A stretch of 64,000 nt of DNA from Viola odorata (Eukaryota > Streptophyta > Magnoliopsida > Malpighiales > Violaceae): assembly GCA_963691705.1 (NCBI GenBank), contig OY829542.1, positions 28,010,579-28,074,578 on the forward strand, read 5' to 3'. Each line of letters begins with the position of its first letter. The stretch's first letter is position 1. The position numbers and the translations under genes are program-made. Positions 53,460-63,849 of the stretch are shown here, piece by piece. Below the pieces are notes generated by a model. That model was not told where the DNA came from, did no database searches, and was given only the letters and a program-made list of their open reading frames with translations.

Positions 53460-54303
53460 TCACGTCAAGGTTCTTGTATCAGATTCTTAGGTCTAGACTC
53501 AACTAGGTGAGAATCAAACTAAGACAAACGACACAATAATGCAATTCCAAGGATTTACTTGTATACGACTCAAGTATTGCGGACTCAAGAAGAACAAGTG
53601 TTCAACACGTTGAACAATGGGTAAATATTGAAGAAACAAAGTTCTGAAATTATCAAATAAAAGCAAACCCAATAATGAAGCCAAGCGGCTCCTTAAGTAG
53701 CAATTACAAGCAAACCCTAATATGATAAGTTGTAGGAGTTCTAATTAAGGAAATTAACTTAATTAACTAATTAATCAATTAACTAATTAACTAATTAGCT
53801 AATTAACTAATTAAAGTAAATATAAATATATTTAAATACATTCCAGCAGCCCATGTCGAGTTCTCCATCATCAGGCCAAGGTTTGGGTCGAAACCTCAAG
53901 TCGTATCTCGCGTACACACTGCGCACCATAATTTCGACTTGAATAACTTTCAAACCACTAGGCCAAATGGGCTGAAACGTATTCCAAACGAAAGCTAACA
54001 TCTTGATGTTTCCAAAACGTGGTCGATCACATGATTCAGACTTGTACAGGGCCGGCTAGGTTCGGACAAAGTTGCATGATGCGTCTTGGAATCCTTGTCG
54101 GCGTAGGACTATTGTCAACAAAAATGTTGGCTTGATCTTTTGGATGATCCACTCGTCCAAACATCCTGAAATTTAGACACAATAAACATAACACATAGAG
54201 GTTTCCATCAAGCCTTTCTGATCCCTGATCGGACTCCATCTGCTCCATCATATCTTGACGCGTTTGTCCATGTAGTCGCGTGATACATCTTGGGATCGTA
54301 TCA
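53453..54303 (-). repeat. E-inv right LTR, inverted (about 850 bp)
   Basis: Read on the - strand it begins TGATACGATCCC at 54303 and runs to about LTR position 800, missing the last about 145 bases. The five bases GATTT at the join fit both LTR orientations. Confidence 0.85.
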
Positions 54304-54793
54304 CCTTTATCCAAGGGTAATTTAGGGTATCTTATTGTAATAATTCTCAAGGTATAAATAGTAGGAGATAGCCACCTTGTCTTTGATTTTACGTGATATC
54401 TTCATCAAGGCCAATTAGCTTAGGTTAATTTAGGGTTCATCTTAGGGTTGCTAGAACCACACTATCTCTTCTTGAACAAACCAGCCGGGTTGCTCACTCT
54501 AGTTAGTGAGAGGGTCAGCCTTGTTTCAAGAGATCCTTGTAATTTCCATAGAAAGGTTGCTTTGCCATTGTTGCAAAGAGGGTTTTCTCTACTTTCAAGT
54601 TAATATATGCACGCCATTTCAATACCTCTCTACTCATCATTCCATTATTCCGCTGTCTCAAATACTCCATTAAAACACTTAAACTCACCTTCATCCGTTC
54701 AACCATCCAAGCTGCAAATCTCTTGTCGAGGACTAGATCTGGCTATATCTTCAATTCGGTCTTCTTCTCCAAAACGGAAGCTAGACTATATCA
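54304..54793 (+). repeat. E5 left LTR, second part
   Basis: Continues the E5 LTR from the insertion site to its end GACTATATCA. TATA motif GGTATAAATAG at about 54350. Confidence 0.88.
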
Positions 54794-54809
54794 AGTGGTA
54801 GCGGAGCTC
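54794..54809 (+). other. Primer-binding site of E5
   Basis: AGTGGTAGCGGAGCTC follows the LTR directly. Confidence 0.7.
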
Positions 54810-56107
54810 AAGGCTATCCTCTAGGTTGGCTGAATTTTTTTTCTTCTATTTTTCTACATTTTCGTGGCCGTTCCTCTAAGTTGAAAATCTTCATTTTCTC
54901 GCCATTTCCTCGATTCAAACACCTTGTCCTTCCATTTCCATGGTGGAAACATTGTTTCCCACCATCGGCTGCACTCATTTATCATTTAGAACATTTTCAG
55001 ATTTTAGGTCAAAATTTGTCTTCTAGTGATTTGATCTTGCATAAACACAATTGCTGAAATATTTTGTGTTTTTGCGTTGCTTATTGTCTGAAATCTTCAT
55101 CTTCTTAAGTTTAATTGTTTGCTGTGATTGGAGCTTCCTATGATGAGCCATGAGAGTCATGTGGACTTGCTTGTTTGCTAGCTAAGTGATCACATTTTTG
55201 TGCACACGTCCTAGACTGCCACATCACTCAATTGTGAGCCAAGCATTTCAGCTTGCTCAATACTCCTCTTCCTCACATAGCCGGCCCTAGGGCAGACACT
55301 TAGCTTCCATTTTGCTTGTCATACACTTTGACACTCCTTGTCATACACATTGCAAATATTACTTGTCATACACATTCATACTACGTGTCATACATTCAAA
55401 ATTTTAGGATTTAGTGAAAAATACCTTTTGATTTTAAACTACTTGTCTTTCACTTCTCAACATCAAAATACTTGTCATACATTCCTTGAGCTCTCTTGCA
55501 CTTACAAAAGAAGAAGAAGAAGTAAAAACAAAAAACGAAAGAAAGGGATTAAAAGAGTAAATCAAATCCCTAAATTAAAAAGAAGAAGAAGAAGAAGAAG
55601 AATACAAGTGAGCCAAAGCAAGAGACTAGTGTGTATGTTTGCATTAGAAGTGTAGTAGTACATCAAAGGTGTGATTTTGGCAACTTTGCATTTGACTAGC
55701 AATTTTTCAACCTACGACTTTAATTTCTTTTTTTTCCTATTTATTTTCATTTTCCTTTTGAGCTAGCTTTCATTTGTGTCCTTGGTTTTTCTTTCTTTCT
55801 TTGTACATCACATTTCTACTCCAAACCTTCTTGGTGTTCAAATCAAGCTTCTCCTTCTTAAACATTGATCAGGTTTTCCTCACCTTTCCTTCTAGCCCTT
55901 GTTGTCTTTGCTGTCCGGGTGCTTTCACTTGATTTAGAGTCATTGTTAGCTTAAGCATTGGCTTTTGTGTGAAGATAAGAGTGTGTGTGAGGATTGAGAG
56001 AATATTAGAGTGTAGTGTGAAACACGAGTGAAGCACGAAAGGGAGGGACTAACCAATTTTTGTAGATATATCAATTGTGTTTGTTCATTTTGTAGGTACC
56101 TTACTCG
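54810..56107 (+). other. E5 leader with short repeated motif
   Basis: Untranslated leader, about 1.3 kb. CTTGTCATACAC or close variants occur at 55315, 55337, 55362, 55383, 55442 and 55470. A GAAGAAGAA-type tract lies at 55510-55605. No gene is supported. Confidence 0.6.
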
Positions 56108-58319
56108 ATGTCTAACCAAGACATACCCTTGAGTGATAGCTCGGAGGAGTCCTCTCCTCTAAATTCGGCCATGATATCTCTTACGGTCCAAATAGGTGAC
56201 ACTAGACAAAATGTGACTGATTTGCAGCACATCGCAACGAAACAAGAGCAAGCCACAAAAGATATCTTGGCTACCATTGTTGCCTTAACGGTGAAAGTGT
56301 CTACACCCCCACCCCCACCCCTACCTCCACATTACCCACAAGCCACAAATTACCCACTAGCCACAAATTTCCCACCAACCACACACTACCACTAAACTAC
56401 ACGCCCAAATGACCCTACGAGCATTAATTATTATGTCATGCCCCACATAAATGTTCACACGGATAGAGCTAGAGCCGCCAGCCACTATAGCCAAGATGAT
56501 GAGGTCTTTGGCGCCCTTTCTAACCATAGTGCACCTCCAATGCTTGAACATAGCCGTGGTCAATTTTTGGTGGACAACCATGGCGTGGCCTTTCACTGCG
56601 AACCTAGCCAACAACACAACCAAGCTGCCCAACTCCTCACCCCCCAATATGACACAAGACAACCACCACCACAAAACCCCTAACCCGTAGCACCACCATA
56701 TGCCCCTAGTTAGTCGCAAATTCCCACCCAAAACCAAATAGCTAATCACCTAGCCGTCCCTCTACACTAAGCAAATACTTATGTGCCACCACTTTGTGAG
56801 AGACATAGACCTCCTCCTCCTCCTCACTATGAGCATGCTAACAATGCTCGACGGTATGATCATGATGAGGTATATGAGCAACGGGGTTATGGGAACAATA
56901 AGGATTCCAACCTCTCGAGTATCAAGCTGTCCATTCCTACCTTTGAGGGTAAGGATGATCCGGATGCATTCCATGAGTGGGAGAACAAGGTGAATTAGAT
57001 GTTTGCATGTTATAATTATTCTGAGATAAAGAAAGTCAAGTTAGTTATTGTAGAGTTCACGGGTTTGGCCATACAATGGTGGGATCGCCTATTATGACTT
57101 GGGAAGAATTGAGGTGTGAGATGAGGCGTCGGTTTGTGCCTCCACACTACATCCGTGAATTGCACCAGCGCCTCCAACGTTTGTATCAAGGCCCCCGTAG
57201 TGTGAGTGATTACTATCACGAGATGCTGACTTGTTTGATGAGGGCGAGTATGAACGAGAGCGCGGAGGCAACAATGGCACGATTTATGGCAGGCCTACAC
57301 AAGGACATCTTATATCAGCTTGACTTCCACCGTTATGGCACCTTGGAAGACATGTTTTATTTAGCATTGAAGATTTAGAAATAAGTGCTAAACCGAGACC
57401 TCCTTTCAATTCCTCTTCTACTTTTAAGCCTTCTTGGGATTCTACATCTCCTTCACCTAAACATACCCTAGACACTAAATAACCCCCATTTTCCTCTAAA
57501 CTAAACACCTACCCAAACACAACACCAAGTTCGGCAAATACACCTACACTTACCCCAAACACCAACCCTAACTCTAAGACTCCACATAGGAACATTTAGT
57601 GCTTTAAATGTGGCAGGAAAGGCCATATGAGGGCTGAATGCCCTAACCGTAGGATAATGATCTTGCGGGAAGGTGGAGAGGTAGTTAGTGATGATGATGA
57701 TGCCGAGGTTACACAAAAGGCAGCAACCGAGTTTGTTCATGACTCGGGTGATGATGATGTCGAGGCTTACACTTGTGTGGAAGTTCCTCAATTCTTGGTA
57801 GTTAGGTGCACCTTGAGCATTATGGCCAAAGTGGATGACAAAGCACTTGAACAAAGAGACAACCTCTTCCTCACTCGCGGTTTAGCTAATGACATGGTGA
57901 TCTCAATTCTAGTTGACAATAGTAGTTGTACCGATGTGGCTAGTGCGCTTCTTGTCCACTCTTTGGGGTTATCCACCACAAAACATCCTAAACCCTATGT
58001 GCTCAATTGGTTTATAGATAGGAGCTCCATTAATATGACTAAACAAGTGACCATTCCCTTTACAATTGGTGAGTATGTGGATGAGAGAACTTGTGACGTG
58101 GCAGCAATGCATTTCGGCCATTTGCTTCTTAGTAGGTCGTGGCAATTTGACAAGAGGGCTATCCATGATGGGTTCCACAACACGTACAAATTCCAGCACT
58201 TGGGCCGTAAATTCCTTATTCAACCCTTGCCTCCTTCCCAAGTGTATGAAGATCAAGTCACGCTCTCCAAGGCGTGTGCCGCATTTGCGCTTCCTCCCAA
58301 ACCTGATTTAAAAAAATGA
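56108..58319 (+). pseudogene. gag: E5 gag and protease
   Basis: Starts MSNQDIPLSDSSEESSP, with a Pro/Tyr/His-rich N-terminal third broken by several stops. The gag domain follows in pieces: KLSIPTFEGKDDPDAFHEWE, a TAG, GLAIQWWDRL, a frame change near 57090, then MRRRFVPPHYIRELHQRLQR and TMARFMAGLHKDI. The zinc knuckle CFKCGRKGHMRAEC is at about 57600. The protease-like domain has ISILVDNSSCTDVASALLVH, TTKHPKPYVLNWFIDRSS and IHDGFHNTYKFQHLGRKFL. Most stops sit where Gln or Trp is expected. There is no polymerase downstream. Confidence 0.85.
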
Positions 58320-59112
58320 GAGGAGTGGAGAGATTGAGAAAAATATCGTACATGAAAACAATGAGCTTGGACCGAGTGGAAAAATATGGCTGGAAAATAG
58401 CAAGCAAGCTAGTGAGCTTAAGAGTGAAAACAGTGAGCAAAAGGCACCCAAAAAAGTGAGCTTATGTGTCGTGAGGAGTGTGGTGAGACTCGCGGATTCT
58501 CTCCTTAACCCGTGCCCTCTTGGACGGTTTAAGGATCCTTATTTGGATTTCACTAACACTAACCCCTCTTCCTCTAGTGTTATCTCTAATCTTGTGCTAG
58601 TTTCGGAGGATGACCCGACGGAGGTGTTGCTTAACACTTCTCCATGCGTATCATCACTAAAGTTTGCGCCTCCTACCTCTTTCTCTTGTAGCACCTTTGT
58701 CTTGCCACATGCCTTGCACAATATGATACATGTCCATTTTGTTTGTGTCACTTGCTATTCTGATCCCTTCTCACATAGGGTACCATCACACTTGCGCATG
58801 ATTTCACATTATTGCTCTTTTCATGCTCTAGTCTCCTCTCGCACCGAATGTCCATTTGTTGGATTACCTTTTTTTAAGCATGACTATAGGTCTTTCATAA
58901 TTACCCCCATAGACTCGTGCCCTTTTTCTTTGTGTCTATGTGCTTGTGTAGGTAACAACAACAACGCATCTTTGATGGCACAACTCCATCGCGCACCATT
59001 GGACCAAATGCTATTTTGGATCTTCAAGTGGCTGCCCAAAGTTTGTCTTGCTGCATTCGTGAGGTTCTCACCCTTAGATTTTGAGGACGAATCTCCTCGA
59101 AGGGGGAGGTGA
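58320..59112 (+). other. E5 region replacing pol, with ORF 58456-59112
   Basis: A 218-codon frame (58456-59112) begins MSLCVVRSVVRLADSLLNPC and is Ser/Cys/Phe-rich with no known domain. It ends SPLDFEDESPRRGR, whose last codons overlap the purine tract. Similar DEDESP-type endings occur in E2 and E6. It lies where reverse transcriptase and integrase would be expected. Confidence 0.5.
59100..59112 (+). other. Polypurine tract of E5
   Basis: AAGGGGGAGGTGA precedes the right LTR. Confidence 0.8.
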
Positions 59113-59952
59113 TGATACGCGCACGAATGCTCTAGGCCCACGCTTTCATGAGTTGGCCGCGCATAGCATGAAGATTCCAGCGCCAACCCTCGCAAGCCAT
59201 GAAATCCTCCGTCTAGCCCGCGCCACCCTTGAAGAAAGGCCTCGACCTTGGCCAAACACCAAGACACGCTCAAGGCTAAGCAAGGAGAGCGCGACCCATG
59301 AGCAGCGCGCGCACGCCCTTTCCAAGGAGTACACGACCCATACCTTCAAGCTTTGCGCTAGCCAAGTGCCAAGCCCCAAGGCCCATCCTCCAAGCCTGAT
59401 AGCCCACCCCTTTGTCCAAGGGTAATTTAGGGTATCTTATTGTAATAATTCTCAAGGTATAAATAGTAGGAGATAGCCTTTTTTATACATTGTCTTTGAT
59501 TTTATGTGATATCTTCATCAAGGCCAATTAGCTTAGGTTAATTTAGGGTTCATCTTAGGGTTGCTAGAACCACACTATCTCTTCTTGAACAAACCAGTCG
59601 GGTTGCTCACTCTAGTTAGTGAGAGGGTCGGCCTTGTTTCAAGATAGAAAGGTTGCTTTGCCTTTGTTGCAAATCTAGTTAGTGAGAGGGTCGGCCTTGT
59701 TTCAAGATAGAAAGGTTGCTTTGCCTTTGTTGCAAATAGGGTTTTCTCTACTTTCAAGTTAATATATGCACTCTGTTTCAATACCTCTCTACTCATCATT
59801 CCATTATTCCGCTGCCTCAAATACTCCATTAAAACACTTAAACTCACCTTCATCCATTCAACCATCCAAGCTGCCAATCTCTTACCGAGGACTAGATCCG
59901 GCTACATCTTCAATTCGGTCTTCTTCTCCAAAACGGAAGCTAGACTATATCA
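59113..59952 (+). repeat. E5 right LTR (840 bp)
   Basis: Begins TGATACGCGCACG and ends GACTATATCA, then GGTAT. TATA motif GGTATAAATAG near 59456. An about 60-bp stretch containing TTAGTGAGAGGGTCGGCC is duplicated in tandem at 59610-59735; the left LTR has one copy. Confidence 0.9.
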
Positions 59953-59957
59953 GGTAT

Positions 59958-60077
59958 CCCCCTATCTTCATCTCTGCCGTTATCTATAATGTTAGCTTCC
60001 TGGCCATGCTGCGGGTTATCGACCATTTTGGTGTCATCTCCTGCTCTTCAAGCATTATAGTAGTCGTGATTGCATCA
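59958..60077 (-). repeat. E8 LTR, inner part
   Basis: On the - strand begins TGATGCAATCACG at 60077 and runs into the E5 insertion site. A purine tract precedes it (- strand CCTTTCAAAGGAGGAAGAGA, 60097-60078). Confidence 0.7.
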
Positions 60078-60124
60078 TCTCTTCCTCCTTTGAAAGGATT
60101 CGTCCTCGAATCCATTACCTCAAC

Positions 60125-60369
60125 TCATCCATTATCTGCATTGGAAAGAGTTAAGTCATTAATATGGAAGGAGTTGCTCATGGATCCATACTCACCTGGT
60201 AAGTCAAGGATATAAGTGTTGTCATTGATCTGGTGGAGGATTTCAAAGGGTCCATCACCTCGGGGACTCAACTTCCCTTGTCGTTGCTGAGGGAACCTAT
60301 CTTTGTGCCAGTGCAACCAAACCCAATGGCCTGGCTCAAATGATGTCACCTCATCACTCTTGCCACATC
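60125..60369 (-). pseudogene. pol: E8 integrase C-terminal domain
   Basis: Reads TSFEPGHWVWLHWHKDRFP, QRQGKLSPRGDGPFEILHQI, NDNTYILDLPGEYGSMSNSF and HINDLTLSNADNG. This is the GPY/F-type C-terminal module of Gypsy integrases, typical just before the end of a chromovirus-like polyprotein. It is cut off upstream by E6 at 60370. Confidence 0.85.
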
Positions 60370-60997
60370 ACATATTTTTGGCATTTAGTGAAAAAATTCT
60401 TGGTTGCAAACTACTTGTCATACACTTATTACTTGAAAATACTTGTGATACACCCACATAGGTCTTCTTGAGCACTCTTGCACTCACTACAAAAAAGAGA
60501 GAGAGAAAGAAGAGTGAGTCAAAAGCAAGAGTCTCCTTGTGTATGTATGCATTCTTAAGTGTAGTAGTTCATTCAAGGTGCGCATTGTTCACGTTTTTCA
60601 AATTTCCCTCCATTTTTCAAACTTTCGGCTTTCTTTCTATTTACTTTTTTCCTTGTAGTTTCTTCTTATGTAGCTTGTGTATTGGTGTCTTATTCCTTAT
60701 TTCTGCACATTCATACTCCAATTTAAGTCAATTTGGTGTTCAAATTAAGCATTCCTTTCTTGAACACTATTTTGGCTTTCCTTACCTTTCTTTCTAACCC
60801 TTGTTGTCCTTGCATTCCTTGTGTTTTCATTGATTCTTAGAGTCATTTCTAGATTAAGGTTTGGTCTATATTTGGAGATAAGAGTGGGAAAGCTTGTGAG
60901 ATTATTAGAGCGTAAATGAAACACGAGCGAAACACGTGAGGGAGAGACTAACCTTTTATATAGACTTGTGTTTGTTTCCTTTTGTAGGTACTTCATT

Positions 60998-62440
60998 ATG
61001 TCTAATTATTATGATGCTAGTCCTTATTATGAGCATTGCTTTTATGGAAGTGAGACATCTTGTCGGAGTGTCGCTTATGGGGTTAATGGCTAAGAGTCAT
61101 GTTCTTATGCCGCATCTTCTTGGCCGAAGTTTGATCATCATGAGCCATCTCGGCAAGCCTATGGTTCTTACGGTACGCTTCCTCTATCCTTTGATCAAGC
61201 TTCTTTTGGGTATAATGCATATGTAGATTATGGGTAAGGTAGATAAAGTATTGCTTGCTATGATGATTATGCCTCTTGTGCGGATAGTGGGGATGATTAT
61301 TATGGGCAAGAGGCATCTTCTCGGCACACTTCTCACTCTTTTGGGGCACTCTCTCCATCCTATGATCAAGTTCCTTTTCGGTATGATGACAATTTTGATG
61401 ATAGGTTGGATGGTCAAAGTGTCACTAGTCATGATGATGGTAGTGCTTCTTGGGAGAGTTTTGATTATGGGCATGGGCCTAATGTGTATGCGACTAGGGC
61501 GCACTCTCCAAGCCATGGTCTAGGTTCCTCATCCTACCGACACCGTGGCCATGGCTCCGCTACTTGTGTTTTTGTCCGGCGACCTCCTCAACGTCCCTAT
61601 GTCCCTCCCGCTTCTAGGGTTGCGCCCCCTCACGACGCATCTTCTTATTATGATGAGCAACCTACACGCTATGTCCATCGGCCTCCTCAATGTTCCTATG
61701 ATCGTGGTGCCCCTCACCGTGGTGGACATCCCTCTCATCATGACCGAGAAAACATGACTATCGCTTCCTTCACGGATGTCGTGGATAAACTCATAGATCG
61801 TTTGGCTCACATTGACTCACAATTTTCCAAGCCTGCACATGAGTCATCTCCACCTCTACCCGCTGATGAGGTTAGCATTTGTGCTCTCGGTTTGCATTTA
61901 TTTTAGGAGATTTTGGCTCCTTTGTCGGAAGACATGCTTGTGGTGCCATCACTTAGTAAAGGTGTAGTTCCGTTCAGAGCGGGATTGGATGTTTTGGAAG
62001 TACCTTCGAGTGGTGATGATCATGTGGAGGATGGGAACAATGGGAATGCAAGAGCAGTTTGTGGGTTCTCTACGGGCTGCCATGAGAAGGCTCTTCAATC
62101 TCTTTCATTACAACGTAAGTTTAAGTCTCTTCGCAGCGACTTCTCCATCCTTCCGGTGGTTCCTTCCCATAGCTATTCGGATCCTTTCCTCCTTGGACTT
62201 GAGAATATTGGTCGCACCTCCTCCATCACTCATTTGGCTCCTCATCTTGGTTGAGTCTCATCTTTCACTCCTTTGTCTCCCCTTCATAGCTACACGAATC
62301 CGTTTTCCCAATGGGTTGAAAGGGACATGGAGTGAAGGAGAGAAATGGTAGTTCTTGTGCTTAAATCTCCATCTTCCCTTTCAGTATTTCACACTATCCA
62401 TGGCATAGATTAGAGGACGAATCTCCTCAAAGGGGGATGG
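60998..62440 (+). pseudogene. E6 Tyr/Pro-rich protein, broken
   Basis: Starts at ATGTCTAATTATTATG with a Tyr/Ser/Asp/Gly-rich N-terminus (DASPYYEHCFYGSE), then HRGHGSATC, RRPPQRPYVPPASRVAPP and YVHRPPQCSYDRGAPH, matching E2. The C-terminal part has LSEDMLVVPSLSKGVVPF, DDHVEDGNNGNARAVCGF and SYSDPFLLGLENIGRTSS, also as in E2. Stops interrupt it at about 61080, 61230, 61905 and 62252. No gag core or pol domain is present. Confidence 0.65.
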
Positions 62441-62442
62441 GA
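62429..62442 (+). other. Polypurine tract of E6
   Basis: AAAGGGGGATGGGA lies directly before TGATACGAGCGTGG. Confidence 0.75.
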
Positions 62443-63072
62443 TGATACGAGCGTGGATCCATACTTTGCCAACAAAAGACCTCGCGCGTGGCCTAGTGAT
62501 ATGAGCGTGGACCTGTCATATCTCGGGCTCTAGTCTGCTTTCTTGACCAAGACTGCTTTCTTGACCAAGAGAGACTCAGCTACAAGGCCCTTATGTTTAA
62601 AGGGTATTTTGGGGGTTTCCCATGTAATAAGCTCTTAGTATAAATAGTGAGTAATAGGCTCACTTTAGAGGTGTCTTGAATTTTGAGTGAATCTCCTCAT
62701 AGACCAACCTTAGTGTAGCTTTAGGGTTTAGGGTTCTTAGAACCGTTTATCTATCTTCATGAAAACAACTGGGTTATCCTAGCAAGACTAAGGAGGGTCG
62801 ACTTTGATTAAGAGATCCTTACTCTACTTTGTGACAAGGTTGCTTAAACTAGATTTAGGAGGGTTTGTCGGGTATTGTGTGTTCTATACTTGTTTTCCAT
62901 TAATACATATTTGAGCTTCCTTCATATTCTGCTGCTTTATTACTCCATTATCCTCTATTATCATTCGCTTGTGCAATCCACCTTTGCTCACACCAACCTC
63001 ACAAAGGGGACTAGATCCGTGCTTCTCCATCATTTTGGCTTCATCTCTTTATTTGGTACCAAGACCATATCA
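62443..63072 (+). repeat. 3' LTR of E6 (630 bp)
   Basis: Begins TGATACGAGCGTGG and ends AGACCATATCA. TATA motif AGTATAAATAGTG near 62638. Confidence 0.8.
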
Positions 63073-63080
63073 CTATCTCC

Positions 63081-63849
63081 CTATTCAAAAACTACATATT
63101 TCTTGGTGAGTTCATTGAGCGGTGCCGCTATGGTGGAAAAGTTAGGAACGAAGCGGTGGTAGAAGCTTGCAAGCCCATGGAATGACCTTACTTCACTAGC
63201 ATTTTTGGGAATCGGCCACTCACGGATGGCCTTGACCTTGTCGTCATAAACCTGGACTCCTTCTACACTCACAACAAATCCAAGGAAGTGTACACATTCC
63301 AAACAAAATTCACACTTAACAAATTTAGCATAAAGTTTGTGTGTTCGTAACGTGTCAAGTATCGTACGCAAGTGAAAAACATGCTTATCAAGAGAAGGGC
63401 TATACATAAGTATATCATCAAAATAAATAACAACATATTTACTAAAAAAATCACACAACACATAGTTTATTAATCTCATGAATGTACTAGGAGTGTTGGA
63501 AAGACCGAATGACTTCACCATCCATTCATACAAACAGTATTTGGTTTTGAAGGCGGTTTTCCATTCATCTCCTTCGTGCATGCGTATTTGGTGGTTTCCG
63601 CTCATCAGGTCTATTTTGGAATACACTCGGCTACCACTCAACTCATCTAACATGTCATCTAGGCGAGGTATCGGGTGCCGATACCTTACCATGATCTTGT
63701 TGATGGCTCGATAATCAACACACATTCTCCAAGAGACATCTTTATTGGGTACGAACAAAATAGGAACGACGCAAGGAGACATGCTCTTCTGAATGAATCC
63801 CTTGCTTAATAGCTCATCAACCTACTTTTGCAATTCCTTTGTCTCCTCG
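63081..63849 (-). pseudogene. pol: E8 reverse transcriptase
   Basis: The frame enters as EETKELQK, a [23 protein letters not shown], then [55 protein letters not shown] and the active site [13 protein letters not shown]. The thumb follows ([37 protein letters not shown]) to KKYVVFE and a stop at the E6 boundary. The TAG replaces an expected Gln. The sequence is of chromovirus type and unlike the two Tat elements. Confidence 0.9.

Larger units (their letters stand above)
50804..54303. mobile_element. E3-family insertion with LTRs in opposite orientation (E-inv)
   Basis: The 3500-bp insertion starts with a + strand LTR (50804-51748) and ends with a - strand LTR (54303-53453). The flanks carry a 5-bp duplication, CATTT on the left and CCTTT on the right; the intact LTR copy at 59400 shows the target as CCCACCCCTTTGTCC, so the duplication is CCTTT with one later change. 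Between are a primer site, E3-like internal sequence without gag, and a partial + strand LTR. Confidence 0.85.
50506..59952 (+). mobile_element. E5, non-autonomous Gypsy-like element with gag and protease
   Basis: Perfect target duplication GGTAT at 50501-50505 and 59953-59957. Left LTR 50506-50803 plus 54304-54793, right LTR 59113-59952. Internal region 54794-59112 has a primer site, leader, gag with zinc knuckle, protease and a spacer ORF, but no reverse transcriptase, RNase H or integrase. It resembles plant TR-GAG elements but keeps protease. Confidence 0.88.
60370..63072 (+). mobile_element. E6, 5'-truncated member of the E2 family
   Basis: Begins inside the leader (TTTTTGGCATTTAGTG, shared with E2), then the Tyr/Pro-rich ORF, purine tract and 3' LTR 62443-63072. 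The 5' LTR and about half the leader are missing; the left edge is joined to E8 integrase sequence. Confidence 0.75.
49793..63849 (-). mobile_element. E8, broken chromovirus-like Gypsy element
   Basis: Remaining parts on the - strand are reverse transcriptase (63849-63081), integrase C-terminus (60369-60125), purine tract and 3' LTR. E6 replaces the middle, E5 splits the LTR, and another LTR starts at 63850 inside its polymerase gene. RNase H and most of integrase are gone. Confidence 0.75.
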
